Positions 8,562 through 16,879 of a stretch of 64,000 nucleotides of DNA are shown piece by piece; position 1 is the first letter of the stretch, and each line of letters begins with the position of its first letter. The notes beneath the pieces are model-generated. The model did no database searches, had not been told where the DNA came from, and worked only from the letters and a program-made list of their open reading frames with translations. Both the position numbers and the translations under genes were made by a program. Source of the DNA: Candidatus Nanohalococcus occultus (GTDB lineage: Archaea; Nanohalarchaeota; Nanosalinia; Nanosalinales; Nanosalinaceae); NCBI RefSeq assembly GCF_029207735.1, contig NZ_CP104395.1, positions 540,692-604,691 on the forward strand, read 5' to 3'.

Positions 8562-8728
8562 GGGCCCGTAGCTCAGCCCGGACAGAGCGAGCGGCTTCGG
8601 TTGGCTATTCGTTCAGGACTTTCAAGGACTCGAGCCGTTAGGCGAGAGTGGATCGCAGGTGACCTTGAGGTCGGAACGATCCGTCATAAGATACCGCTAG
8701 GTCCAGGGTTCAAATCCCTGCGGGCTCG
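8562..8728 (+). tRNA. tRNA-Arg(UCG) with 92-base intron
   Basis: Acceptor arm GGGCCCG (8562-8568) pairs with CGGGCUC (8721-8727) with one G-U; discriminator G at 8728. D arm GCUC/GAGC at 8571-8588. The anticodon stem AGCGG (8590-8594) pairs with CCGCU (8694-8698); the loop reads C-U-U-C-G-G then A at 8693, giving anticodon UCG (reads CGA). The intron is 8601-8692, between positions 37 and 38, the canonical archaeal site. The intron folds well: GGATCG/CGATCC enclose an inner GACC-UUGA-GGTC hairpin. The T arm is CAGGG-UUCAAAU-CCCUG. CCA is not encoded. Confidence 0.92.
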
Positions 8729-8790
8729 TATTTTCTAAATTTTAATTTACGCAGAATTTGATTTGAGAACCAGTCTTTCTCTGAAAAGGG

Positions 8791-8799
8791 TTTTTAAGA
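8791..8799 (+). promoter_or_regulatory. TATA box for the leaderless gene at 8821
   Basis: TTTTTAAGA is centred 26 bases upstream of the ATG at 8821, so transcription should start at or very near the start codon (leaderless message). Confidence 0.55.
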
Positions 8800-8820
8800 A
8801 AAAACGATCTTTGATAGCTT

Positions 8821-10185
8821 ATGGATTTTGAAAAGCTAAGAGAGTTCGCAGACGAACACAGGTTCGCTGTAACATACTTTCTGGCAGTAACGACTCTTTT
8901 ACTCTACCAGCACAGTCTTGGATGGAGCTGGGATTTTTCCGTCTACTCGATGAACGGCCAGTACTTTTTCCATCAAAGCGTCTACGCGGAGTGGATGAGG
9001 GCGCCGATCGCTTCGTTTACAATGGGTCTTTTACAGTTCGTTTTCCCTCGCAGAGTCTCAGAGTATGTTTTCATACTAATGGTCTCAACCCTGTTTTTCT
9101 ACGCATCTTACAGGGCTGCTGAGAAACTACAAGTGGATTTCGATAAGTTCTACGTTGTTTTGATGACGCCGGCAGCGATTCTTTTCGCAACGGCTGTTGG
9201 AACGGAGATGCTGAGCTTGGCGTTTGTAATGCTGTTTTTCGCCGACATGGATCGGACTAAATCTGGTTTTTGGATCGCAGGGGCTTTTCTAACACGTTAT
9301 ACAATGGCTGCTGTGATACCATTGGTTCTGATTCAGAGAAAGTTCAAAAAGATTGCTTTGACCCTGGGAGTGTCCGCTGTACCGGTTATTGGCTGGTTAG
9401 GTTTCAACTACCTGAAAACCGGGGATCCGTTCACAAGCTTTGCGAACTTCCTTGCTTTGAACCTTGTTTTCCGAGGACTGGACACACCGATTCCTTTCGA
9501 GAACTTCGCTCTAATTACACTGCCAGCCTCACTTTTGCTAGCAGGCTACCTGAGACCGGAGCTTAGAGAAAAGTTTACTTTGAGATCGAAAGAATCATAC
9601 TTTTTGCTTGGACTAACGGCAGTCATCTCTCTGATCTACTTTAAAGCAGACCCTAACCCGATGAGATATCTCTACCCTCTGATCTTCCCAGTCGCAGCTT
9701 TCGCAGTACCAGTACTCGAAAGTTTGACTGAGAGATACGGTGAGAGACCTCTCTACGTTCTCGCAGTTTTCAACCTAATTGTAGGTTTCGCAGCGATTCT
9801 ACAGATGGGGATGGCGAACCCTGGTGGTTACGAGAGAGCTGTCGAAGAGATAGACAACCAGTGTATGACTGAATCAAACCAGTGGGTGTACATGAGCTAT
9901 GCCGGAGTCCCAACCCTTCCACAGACCAACAGAGAGACCACATTTGATAGATTGAACAGAGGCTACAACACTGTTTACTTCGGAGAGTTTTTCGAAAACG
10001 AGAGCAAACCAGATTACCTAGACATGGTTGGAAGCGGCTATCCCGAGATCTATACAGTTGACGATGTCTGTGAGGAACGTCAGGTGGCCGATCAGACCTA
10101 CTTGGAGGAGTTAAGAGAGCAGGGGCGGACGAATATAACGCCGACAGAGTTTATGGTTGGACTGGCTAAAGGCGAGTATCACTGA
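8821..10185 (+). CDS. polytopic GT-C-like glycosyltransferase or related membrane protein
   Basis: A 454-residue protein with about ten membrane segments in its first 330 residues. The first extracytoplasmic loop carries SWDFSVYS (residues 36-43), which fits the acidic catalytic residue that GT-C enzymes place after the first helix. The membrane part is followed by a soluble, probably extracellular domain (about 335-454) with two Cys (QCMTE, DVCEE) and acidic sequence. GT-C members use lipid-linked sugars for N-glycosylation or lipid modification; the donor and acceptor are unknown here. A TATA box sits 26 bases before the ATG. Confidence 0.65.
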   Translation: MDFEKLREFADEHRFAVTYFLAVTTLLLYQHSLGWSWDFSVYSMNGQYFFHQSVYAEWMRAPIASFTMGLLQFVFPRRVSEYVFILMVSTLFFYASYRAAEKLQVDFDKFYVVLMTPAAILFATAVGTEMLSLAFVMLFFADMDRTKSGFWIAGAFLTRYTMAAVIPLVLIQRKFKKIALTLGVSAVPVIGWLGFNYLKTGDPFTSFANFLALNLVFRGLDTPIPFENFALITLPASLLLAGYLRPELREKFTLRSKESYFLLGLTAVISLIYFKADPNPMRYLYPLIFPVAAFAVPVLESLTERYGERPLYVLAVFNLIVGFAAILQMGMANPGGYERAVEEIDNQCMTESNQWVYMSYAGVPTLPQTNRETTFDRLNRGYNTVYFGEFFENESKPDYLDMVGSGYPEIYTVDDVCEERQVADQTYLEELREQGRTNITPTEFMVGLAKGEYH

Positions 10186-10225
10186 GTTTGTATCTATATT
10201 TTTGTCCTCCAAGTAATTCTGTTCG

Positions 10226-10235
10226 TTTTATAAAA
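10226..10235 (+). promoter_or_regulatory. TATA box upstream of the PAN-like gene
   Basis: TTTTATAAAA would set transcription start near 10257, leaving a leader of about 65 bases before the preferred ATG at 10324. Confidence 0.5.
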
Positions 10236-10323
10236 CTGAATTGAGAAGGTTTAGCGTGTTAACTAGATGCCATGGCACAGATTCCGACGGTTTCTGAAAC
10301 GCATGGTTTCAAAGGTGAAGAAG

Positions 10324-11508
10324 ATGACTGAAGACGAGAATACTGAAGGCAAGCAGGAAGAGGAGAAATCCGGAAAGAAGCAGCGAGTACAGTTCCCACA
10401 GTACTTTAACAAGAACCAGGGAACGGACAATCCGAACGGAACAGCTCTGAAAACACCTGTTCTACGAGGAGTTGTTGTCTCCGAGTTCGACGGAGACCGG
10501 ATCTGGGTGGAGGCAAGCGGAAACATGAAAGGCCGCTACGGAGTCGAAGTACCGAACGGATACGATCCAGAGGACTTTACAGCAGGCACCGAAGTAGCAC
10601 TTGACCCTAACACGTTCACAGTAACGGATGTAGTGGATAAATCAAAGGATGCTGTTTTCAACGCTGTAGATACCAAGGTAACCTTCCAGGATATCGGAGG
10701 GCTTGATAACATAATTAAGGCAATGAAATCGAACGTCGGAGCGCAGCTTGACTCCGATAAGAAGCAAAAGATCGAAGACTGGGGTCTGGAGATGGATAAA
10801 TCCATTTTACTTGTCGGACGGCCGGGTACAGGTAAAACACACCTTGTCAAGGCAGTTTCAAACGAGTACGATGCGGAAATGTTTATGATCAACGGACCGC
10901 AGCTAGTCGAGAAATTCATCGGAGAAGGCGCAAAGAAGGTCAAGAGACTTTACGAACAGGCACGAGCCTCCGATAAGCCCTCAATTATCTTTATCGACGA
11001 GATCGATGCGATCGCAAAGAAACGGCTAGATGATCGTAGACACGGCGGCGAGGAAGTTGAACGTACAATGTCTCAGCTGCTCTCCGAGCTTGACGGACTG
11101 GACACCGAGGAGGGTGGAAACGTTATCAGCATCTTCGCATCCAACAAGCCGGATATCATGGATCCAGCGCTCTTGAACCGCTGTAACGCTCTTGAAGTAC
11201 CGGTACCTACCAAGGAAGCTAAAAGAGAGATTCTACAGGTTCACACCCGGTCACTTGATCTTGACGACAGCGTTGATCTTGAGATCATCGCAGATGAGAT
11301 GGAAGATGATTACACCGGAAGAGACATCAAACAGATCGTAAAACAGGCAGCGGTTAACGCACTTGAAAGATACGAAGATGTCTCGGAAGCCGAGATCAGT
11401 ATGCAGGACTTCCAGGAAGCAGTAGAGGACCTGAGAGAAGGAAATCTAGGAGCTGAAAAGGACTTCCTTGCAGATGATAAGATGACTCCGGAAGAGATGT
11501 TTGCGTAA
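10324..11508 (+). CDS. PAN-like AAA ATPase with degenerate arginine-finger region
   Basis: A 394-residue AAA ATPase in the layout of the proteasome-activating nucleotidase: an OB-like domain (about 45-115), then AAA. Walker A is GRPGTGKT (165-172, Arg where PAN has Pro), Walker B IIFIDEID (221-228). The second region of homology reads PALLNRCNALEVPVP instead of a LRPGRxDR type, so at most one of the two arginine fingers is left. The C-terminus EEMFA may be a Phe version of the HbYX motif that docks on the 20S proteasome. The ATG at 10324 has AAGGTGAAG just upstream; the in-frame ATG at 10267 would add a basic tail of 19 residues. It may unfold proteins for the proteasome or be a separate remodelling ATPase. 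Confidence 0.75.
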   Translation: MTEDENTEGKQEEEKSGKKQRVQFPQYFNKNQGTDNPNGTALKTPVLRGVVVSEFDGDRIWVEASGNMKGRYGVEVPNGYDPEDFTAGTEVALDPNTFTVTDVVDKSKDAVFNAVDTKVTFQDIGGLDNIIKAMKSNVGAQLDSDKKQKIEDWGLEMDKSILLVGRPGTGKTHLVKAVSNEYDAEMFMINGPQLVEKFIGEGAKKVKRLYEQARASDKPSIIFIDEIDAIAKKRLDDRRHGGEEVERTMSQLLSELDGLDTEEGGNVISIFASNKPDIMDPALLNRCNALEVPVPTKEAKREILQVHTRSLDLDDSVDLEIIADEMEDDYTGRDIKQIVKQAAVNALERYEDVSEAEISMQDFQEAVEDLREGNLGAEKDFLADDKMTPEEMFA

Positions 11509-11512
11509 GCGG

Positions 11513-11533
11513 ATCGGAGAGTTATTCTCCGAT
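11513..11533 (+). terminator. hairpin terminator after the PAN-like gene
   Basis: ATCGGAGA and TCTCCGAT form a perfect 8-bp stem with a GTTAT loop, followed by TTTCCTT, directly after the stop codon. Confidence 0.6.
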
Positions 11534-11561
11534 TTTCCTTCCAATCTATATCAGTGATACA

Positions 11562-11783
11562 ATGAGCAACGAAGAGTTCCACAAAGAACTGCGTTTGAAA
11601 AAGAAGGATGCCGCAGATTTCCTGAGAGAGCTAGCCGACTCGATTGAGGACGAAGAACAGGTTAACCTTAAAGGCGATGACTGGCAGGTCTACCAGCCTT
11701 ACGAAGACATTGTTCCCTTCCGATTAGTCAAGGACGATGAAGGTCTGGAAGTTGATCTGAAGCTGATTAACCCGGAAGAGTAG
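11562..11783 (+). CDS. small amphi-Trp-like domain protein
   Basis: A 73-residue protein that resembles the amphi-Trp family: an N-terminal helix (RLKKKDAADFLRELADSI, residues 11-28), then three beta strands ending in VDLKLINPEE. The final Trp that names the family is replaced, so the assignment is tentative. The function of the family is unknown. It sits between two hairpins, the PAN terminator and the convergent one at 11775-11797. Confidence 0.6.
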   Translation: MSNEEFHKELRLKKKDAADFLRELADSIEDEEQVNLKGDDWQVYQPYEDIVPFRLVKDDEGLEVDLKLINPEE

Positions 11784-11797
11784 ACCGTCTACTCTTC
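11775..11797. terminator. bidirectional convergent terminator palindrome
   Basis: GAAGAGTAGAC and GTCTACTCTTC form an 11-bp stem around one base. The palindrome contains the Glu-Glu-stop ends of both converging genes (GAAGAGTAG on each strand), so one hairpin serves both messages. Confidence 0.6.
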
Positions 11798-12052
11798 TTC
11801 CGGAAGCTTCTTTCCGACGAAGTCCGCGATTTTCTCAAGTTTCTGGCGTTTGACATAGTTCTGTGATGAAGAAAGAAAATCCTGTGTGAGCTTGTACATA
11901 TATCCTTCCTCTTCCCGTAACCGTTCGACAGGCTGTTTTACCTCTTCCTCGAAGTAAGTTTCTACCAGTATCTCGAAGACCTTAAACATTCCGTAACGTT
12001 GTCTTGCTACATCATTCGAGTTTAACTGTTCGCTGTAGTCTTCAATTTTCAT
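11789..12052 (-). CDS. small helical protein of unknown function, gat operon
   Basis: An 87-residue protein, charged and predicted all-helical, with no Cys and no membrane segment. It starts with an ATGA overlap with the end of the YbaK-GatB fusion gene and is last in the nine-gene gat operon. No family was recognised. Its regular spacing of Leu/Val/Phe in the first 40 residues (MFKVFEILVETYFEEEV) suggests dimerisation. Confidence 0.6.
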   Translation of the reverse strand: MKIEDYSEQLNSNDVARQRYGMFKVFEILVETYFEEEVKQPVERLREEEGYMYKLTQDFLSSSQNYVKRQKLEKIADFVGKKLPEEE

Positions 12053-12942
12053 AACCTTTCAATCAGTTTCCGCCGTGTCTGTCCGCCATCTGCCTTACCG
12101 CTCGTTCTGCTCATAACCTGGCCTAGGAGATAGTTTAGCGCAGAATCCGTACCGGAACGGTAGTCTTCAACCGCATCCGGGCTATCCTCAATTACCTGGC
12201 TGATGACTTCATCAAGTTCAAAGTCATCTCCCGAATCGATTTCCCCGGTTTCCGCAAAACGTTCCACTGTTTTCTGCATGTGCGTCTGGTTTTCTGAAGC
12301 AGCCAGGATATTCTCAAGATCGGACTGTTCACATTCTAGGTCATTCCGCTCGAACTCTCTGATGGCATCAACTACGCGGTCAGGTTCGAAGACGTCCGAT
12401 AGATGGAGGAAGACCGAGCGGTGGCCGTTTTCCGACAGAAAACGCGTTTGTTCCTCTCCGGCACCTGCCTCCTCCAAGAGTTCGAAATCGTCTTCATCTG
12501 AGACAACAATATCTTTTTTCTCAAAGCTGAATTCCGCGGATTCAAACGCTTCCTCAAGCTGAACGGTTTCTATACCTACCGCCTCCATCTCCGTACCTAC
12601 GGTGAAAGAGACTTTTTCTTTTTCAAAAACCCGTTCATCAACCACGTGATCAAGACCGGAGGCGAAAGGATGCACCGTACCTGATTTCTGACCGGTCAGC
12701 TGCTTCGATTTTTCCTTCTCAACCAGACGGTAATCTCCGAACTTACCTTCCGATACCTCACGGTCGCCGGGAAGGCACAGATGATACAGATCCCCGTCCT
12801 TTCTTACAATCAAAGATTTTACAATTTGAGATGTCTCCATCCCGCGCTCTTCAGCAGCTTGACTACATTTAAGCGTCGGCCTATCCTGTTCTATCAGTTC
12901 AAAGACTGCTCCAAGCTCTTCAAGCTTCCTATCAGCTCTCAA
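12049..12942 (-). CDS. YbaK/ProX-type tRNA deacylase domain fused to GatB/YqeY tail
   Basis: A 297-residue two-part protein. Residues about 15-130 resemble the YbaK/aminoacyl-tRNA deacylase (INS) fold, including IVKSLIVRKDGD and LPGDREVSEGKF-type strands; such proteins remove a wrong amino acid from tRNA. Residues about 185-297 are a GatB/YqeY helical tail. Its last 50 residues (IEDSPDAVEDYRSG ... SGKADGG ... LIERL) match the end of the neighbouring GatB (IEDNPDAVEDYNSG ... GGKADPN ... ILDRL), so the tail was probably copied from gatB. The start is TTG at 12942, overlapping the previous stop. It is not an AspRS or GatE. I infer a tRNA-proofreading role beside GatABC. Confidence 0.75.
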   Translation of the reverse strand: MRADRKLEELGAVFELIEQDRPTLKCSQAAEERGMETSQIVKSLIVRKDGDLYHLCLPGDREVSEGKFGDYRLVEKEKSKQLTGQKSGTVHPFASGLDHVVDERVFEKEKVSFTVGTEMEAVGIETVQLEEAFESAEFSFEKKDIVVSDEDDFELLEEAGAGEEQTRFLSENGHRSVFLHLSDVFEPDRVVDAIREFERNDLECEQSDLENILAASENQTHMQKTVERFAETGEIDSGDDFELDEVISQVIEDSPDAVEDYRSGTDSALNYLLGQVMSRTSGKADGGQTRRKLIERL

Positions 12943-13382
12943 AGTTTCTCCACCACTTGTTCGAGTTCCTCAGGTCTCTGAGTTCCTATAACAATTTCTT
13001 TACCATCCTTTTTCTTTATCCGTAATCCTTGGTTTCCGCTTACGTTGTAAGCGCGTTTACCGGGTCGCCAGCGCAGACCCCAGCCACCGAACTCTCTTAG
13101 CGGCGAGTATCTCTCAACACTCAGATCCTCAATCTCATCGTAGCTCAGGGTTCTGCTGGAAATATGGAAAGGGAAAAGCCGTATGCTTATCTCGTCTTCA
13201 TCAATCCTTGTATCAAGTCTGACGGCGTAGAGAAAGCCAGCAGTTAAAGCCATTACAGCCAATGCCATTAGACCGGAGATATACTGTCCGTCGAAGGCCA
13301 GAGCTAGAACCGTCATAACCGTTGTTCCAAGCACAATCGTCCAGAGCCATGGCTGGCGGAACCGCTGGGTTTCCTCAAACAC
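12939..13382 (-). CDS. two-helix membrane protein with PH-like domain
   Basis: A 147-residue protein: two hydrophobic helices at about 13-30 and 35-53, then a beta-rich domain with the pattern SYDEIEDLSVERYSPL, EFGGWGLRWRPGKRAYN and GLRIKKKDGKEIVIGTQRP. This is the arrangement of the small bacterial/archaeal PH-like membrane proteins (DUF6141-type). The role of the family is unknown. The start is GTG at 13382. It overlaps the fusion gene and lies 2 bases after gatB, so it is in the gat operon without an obvious link to tRNA. Confidence 0.7.
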   Translation of the reverse strand: MFEETQRFRQPWLWTIVLGTTVMTVLALAFDGQYISGLMALAVMALTAGFLYAVRLDTRIDEDEISIRLFPFHISSRTLSYDEIEDLSVERYSPLREFGGWGLRWRPGKRAYNVSGNQGLRIKKKDGKEIVIGTQRPEELEQVVEKL

Positions 13383-13384
13383 GC

Positions 13385-14806
13385 TTAACCCTCCAGTCTG
13401 TCCAGAATTTTCTCCCTAGCAGTGTTTGGATCGGCCTTCCCACCGGACTGTCGCATTACCTGTCCGACCAGGAAGTTGATAGCGCCTTCTTCACCCGAGT
13501 TATAGTCTTCGACCGCATCAGGATTGTCCTCAATAACCTGTTCGACTACCTGATCGACTTCATCGTCCTCAGCTTTCAGAAGATCCTCTTGTTCAACAAT
13601 CTCTTCCGGACCTCTAGGTTCTTCTACCAGATCACGTAAGAGCTGTTCGGCGTTTCTATCCGAGATCTTATCTTCTTCAAGAAGCTCAAGGACGTACTCA
13701 ATCCATTCGGTTTTTACACCGGATTCTTCGTAGCTGACTTCGTTGTAGTTCAGTGTTTTCTTTAACTCTCCTGTCATCCAGGAGGCGACAAGCTCCGGTT
13801 CGTGTTCTTCGGCTAAATTCTCAAAGTCATCTGCCATCGCTGGCACGGAGATCAGTGACTCGATTAGTTTATCAGCGATTCCGTACTCTTCTTTGAACCG
13901 TGAGAACTTCTGACGTGGAAGCTCCGGGACCTTCTCGCTCGCAGCTGATTTCCGCTCTTCATCTAGTTCCTGACGTGTAAGATCCGGCTCGAAGATGTAA
14001 CCATAGTCTTCCTCCGTCTCCTTCTTACGCATCGAGGTGGTCGACCCCATGTCGCTGTTGAAGCTGCGGGTTTCCTGTTCGACTTCTCCGCCTCTAGCCG
14101 TCATCTGTTTCTGACGGGAGATCTCGAAGCTCAATGCTTTCTCGACTTCCTTGGTTCCGGTAATGTTTTTGACTTCCACACGGTTTCCGCCGTCGATCGA
14201 GACGTTCGCATCGGATTTGATGGAAAACTCGGTGTCGGAAAAGTAGATTTCCAGGTACTCGAGTACGCGTTCAAGCTGCTGTAGGTACTCGCGTGCTTCC
14301 TGCGGACTGGTAAAGTCCGGTTTGGTGACGATCTCCAGTAGAGGGGTTCCCGCACGGTTGTAATCAACCAAGGTGTAATCGGAGTTGGAGATGTCTCCTC
14401 CAACGTGGTCAAGTTTTGCCGGATCCTCTTCAATATGGATTCTCTTGATCCCGATATCGATGTCTTGATCTTCCAGGGAGATTTCGAAGTTCCCGTTTTC
14501 CGCTACCGGTAGCTCGAACTGCGTTGTCTGGAAGTTCTTCGACATGTCCGGGTAAAAGTAAGTCTTCCGGGAAAAGAAGACGTCTTCGTTTACATCACAG
14601 TCAAGTGCTTCGGCCAGTTTGAGTGCTTCTTCAATCACTTTCTCGTTCAGCCTTGGTTTTGCCCCTGGATGACCTAGACAGGTCGGACAGACGTTCGTGT
14701 TCGGATCCGAATCCTGTTCGTTTTCACATCCGCACAGTAGCTTGGTATCTGTATCAAGTTGGACGTGAGTCTCTAAACCAATCATTACCTCTGTTTCATC
14801 GCTCAT
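13385..14806 (-). CDS. gatB: aspartyl/glutamyl-tRNA amidotransferase subunit B
   Basis: A 473-residue GatB. It phosphorylates the carboxylate of misacylated Asp-tRNA(Asn) or Glu-tRNA(Gln) using ATP and then amidates it with ammonia from GatA. Present are the opening GLETHVQL, the cradle region with zinc-like cysteines (CGCENEQ, CPTCLGHPG), DYNRAGTPLLEIV and the YqeY tail with GGKADPN. I chose the ATG at 14806, giving MSDETEVMIGLETHVQL; it has GAGGTG 7 bases upstream. A longer frame would add 38 residues with no counterpart. Confidence 0.95.
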   Translation of the reverse strand: MSDETEVMIGLETHVQLDTDTKLLCGCENEQDSDPNTNVCPTCLGHPGAKPRLNEKVIEEALKLAEALDCDVNEDVFFSRKTYFYPDMSKNFQTTQFELPVAENGNFEISLEDQDIDIGIKRIHIEEDPAKLDHVGGDISNSDYTLVDYNRAGTPLLEIVTKPDFTSPQEAREYLQQLERVLEYLEIYFSDTEFSIKSDANVSIDGGNRVEVKNITGTKEVEKALSFEISRQKQMTARGGEVEQETRSFNSDMGSTTSMRKKETEEDYGYIFEPDLTRQELDEERKSAASEKVPELPRQKFSRFKEEYGIADKLIESLISVPAMADDFENLAEEHEPELVASWMTGELKKTLNYNEVSYEESGVKTEWIEYVLELLEEDKISDRNAEQLLRDLVEEPRGPEEIVEQEDLLKAEDDEVDQVVEQVIEDNPDAVEDYNSGEEGAINFLVGQVMRQSGGKADPNTAREKILDRLEG

Positions 14807-14858
14807 TGGAAAACACCTCGTGTTTTCTGGATGTTCGAGAAAATCTTTGATTTTCGAC

Positions 14859-16241
14859 TCATTGAGATTCACCTCTCTTTTCTTCGTATGTGTAAGCCAG
14901 GTCGAGAATCGTTTCCTCATCGAAGTGATCTCCTATAATATGTAAGCCGGTCGGCATTCCCTCCGATTTCCCGTTCGGCACTGAGATCATCGGAACTCCG
15001 GCAAGGTTCGGACCGACTGTCAAGGTATCCATCGCATAGACCTCGGATGGTTTCATTGATTCAGCCTCATCTATCTTCGGCGCGATATTCGGCATTGAAG
15101 GAGCGACTAAAACGTCGTACTCTTCAAATGCGTCTTTGAACTGGTTGATTATTTTCTGCCTTACTTCTGCGGCTTTGATGTAGTATTCGTCTCTGTAGCC
15201 CGCCATCCGGGTATAGGTTCCAAGGAGTACCCGTCTTTTGGCTTCTTCTCCGAATCCTTCCGTCCGGACCGCACTGAAGTACTCGTTGTACCCATCGAAC
15301 TCTTCTGGGTCTTTTTCCATGCCGTAACGCATACCTGAGAACTTCGCTAGGTTGGTTGAGGCCTCGCTCATTGCCAGCACGTAGTATGCTGCGACCGAGT
15401 AATCCGCTGAAAGCAGCGGCATATCAACCCTCTCAATTTCAGCTCCCAGACCTTCCAATGTTTCGAGAGACTCTTCGAAGTTCTCTCTCACTCCTTCTTC
15501 GATTCCCTCTAGGTTTTCGTACTGTTTTGGGATTCCAATTTTCAGATTTTCTGTTTTTTCAAGATCTGAGAACTCAGGCACTTTCTTATCGACTGTCGTC
15601 TGATCTTTTCCGTCCTCTCCGGCAATTACTTCGAGTCCTTTGGCCGCTCCGTAAACGTTTTTCGATAGTACTCCGATCTTATCCAAGCTGTTTGCGTAAC
15701 TTATCAGTCCGTAACGGGAGACTCTTCCATAGGTTGGAGTTAAACCGACCACTCCGTTGTAGCTAGCAGGGTTTGTGATCGATCCACCGGTTGATTCTCC
15801 TATCGAAATAATTGGAGAGTCCATTGCTGCTACTATAGCTCCTGCGCCTCCTGAAGATCCTCCAACAACCCGGGTTTCATCGTGCGGGTTTTTCGGGGTC
15901 TGGAACGCACAGTTTGTCGAGAAGGTTCCGAAACCGAACTCGTCTTGGTTTGTTTTACCGTAAATCTTTGCGCCAGCGTCTTTGAGTCTTTCAACAACTG
16001 TCGCATCGAATACCGGCGAGTAGTCTTCAATTATATTTGATCCTGCGCTTGTTGTAACGTTTTCAACGCAGATAGCGTCCTTTAATACGACAGGCACGCC
16101 GTTAAGCTCTCCGTTGCCGTTTTCCTCTGGTTCTACGATCTCTCGCATGAAACCGAGTTTTTCATCTGCGGCTTTGAGTTGTTGTAAAAAATCTTTTTCG
16201 TCGACTTCAGATTCTCCCTCGACTATTTTCTCTAGACTCAC
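14859..16241 (-). CDS. gatA: aspartyl/glutamyl-tRNA amidotransferase subunit A
   Basis: A 460-residue amidase-signature enzyme that releases ammonia from glutamine for GatB. The Ser-cisSer-Lys triad is visible: Lys54 in VVLKDAI, Ser129/130 in VVGGSSGGAGA, and Ser154 in GESTGGSI. The family usually has SDTGGSIRQPA there; GESTGGSITNPA is a small variation. YGRVSRYG follows as expected. It is a full-length, intact subunit. It lies 52 bases upstream of gatB in the same operon, and gatC is the first gene of the operon. Confidence 0.95.
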   Translation of the reverse strand: MSLEKIVEGESEVDEKDFLQQLKAADEKLGFMREIVEPEENGNGELNGVPVVLKDAICVENVTTSAGSNIIEDYSPVFDATVVERLKDAGAKIYGKTNQDEFGFGTFSTNCAFQTPKNPHDETRVVGGSSGGAGAIVAAMDSPIISIGESTGGSITNPASYNGVVGLTPTYGRVSRYGLISYANSLDKIGVLSKNVYGAAKGLEVIAGEDGKDQTTVDKKVPEFSDLEKTENLKIGIPKQYENLEGIEEGVRENFEESLETLEGLGAEIERVDMPLLSADYSVAAYYVLAMSEASTNLAKFSGMRYGMEKDPEEFDGYNEYFSAVRTEGFGEEAKRRVLLGTYTRMAGYRDEYYIKAAEVRQKIINQFKDAFEEYDVLVAPSMPNIAPKIDEAESMKPSEVYAMDTLTVGPNLAGVPMISVPNGKSEGMPTGLHIIGDHFDEETILDLAYTYEEKRGESQ

Positions 16242-16271
16242 GGTTTAACGTCGGGAGCGATTCTTAAAAAT

Positions 16272-16391
16272 TCATTCAGTCAAACAGTTGTCAATATGGA
16301 AAGTCTCATCACATTCTGTACATGTAAGGAACAGCATCCGGTATCCTTGGAAGCTCATTTCGCCGCCACAGTCCGGACAAAGATAGCTCAT
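16272..16391 (-). CDS. 39-residue zinc ribbon protein
   Basis: A tiny frame that reads MSYLCPDCGGEMSF with CxxC at Cys5/Cys8, and a second knuckle CTEC at Cys24/Cys27, plus Cys36. Two CxxC pairs 15 residues apart are the pattern of a zinc ribbon. Its ATG overlaps the TGA of the phosphoesterase gene (ATGA), so translation is coupled. It sits between the phosphoesterase and gatA genes. A structural or RNA-binding helper is possible; this is inference. Confidence 0.7.
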   Translation of the reverse strand: MSYLCPDCGGEMSFQGYRMLFLTCTECDETFHIDNCLTE

Positions 16392-16879
16392 TGAACTCTG
16401 TGGAACTCTACTTCTCCTGTTTCCAGGTCAAGGGTTGCGACGTGAAGTTCTTCTTCCTGACCTGGAAGTTTGATCCCGCCAGGATTGATTTCTATACAGC
16501 CTCCGTAATCGTAGATCTTCTTTTCATGCGTGTGACCTCTTAGAACATAGTCATAGTTGAATGAGTGAACCAGACTATTCATGATAGCTTCTTCCGTGCC
16601 GTGATACGCTGCGATAAAGTTACCTTCTATCTCGAGTTCTGCGATGTTGTTATAGAAAGTTCCGAACCCCTCGATTGTTTCTTTCAGGTTCCACTCGCCG
16701 TCATTGTTCCCTCTAACATAATGGAACTCGAAGTCAGCATCGAACAGTCCGGCGGTGAAAGGTGAGACCATATCTCCGCAGTGAACCACAGTATCAACTT
16801 GTTCCTGCTCGAAGAAACTGACTGCTTCCTTAGTCTTTTCCAAGTTATCGTGAGTATCGGAGACTACTCCAAGTTTCAT
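16388..16879 (-). CDS. YfcE/MJ0936-type metallophosphoesterase
   Basis: A 163-residue phosphodiesterase of the YfcE family. All metal motifs are present: Asp8 and His10 (SDTH), Asp36 (CGD), GNND at 57-60, His93 and GHTH at 115-118. Such enzymes hydrolyse phosphodiesters, often cyclic nucleotides or bis-p-nitrophenyl phosphate in tests, with Mn2+ or Ni2+. The ATG at 16879 gives MKLGVVSDTHDN, the usual start; an earlier start would lie inside nudix. It is in the gat operon between nudix and the zinc ribbon. Confidence 0.88.
   Translation of the reverse strand: MKLGVVSDTHDNLEKTKEAVSFFEQEQVDTVVHCGDMVSPFTAGLFDADFEFHYVRGNNDGEWNLKETIEGFGTFYNNIAELEIEGNFIAAYHGTEEAIMNSLVHSFNYDYVLRGHTHEKKIYDYGGCIEINPGGIKLPGQEEELHVATLDLETGEVEFHRVQ

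Noticed and set aside
8490-8738. Plus-strand open frame of 82 codons across the tRNA-Arg gene
   Set aside because: It is the shadow of the intron-containing tRNA; all tRNA arms and the intron fold are clear there, and the frame has no homology.
13385-14920. GatB frame extended to 14920
   Set aside because: The first 38 residues do not match GatB and would overlap gatA; a good ribosome-binding site precedes the ATG at 14806.
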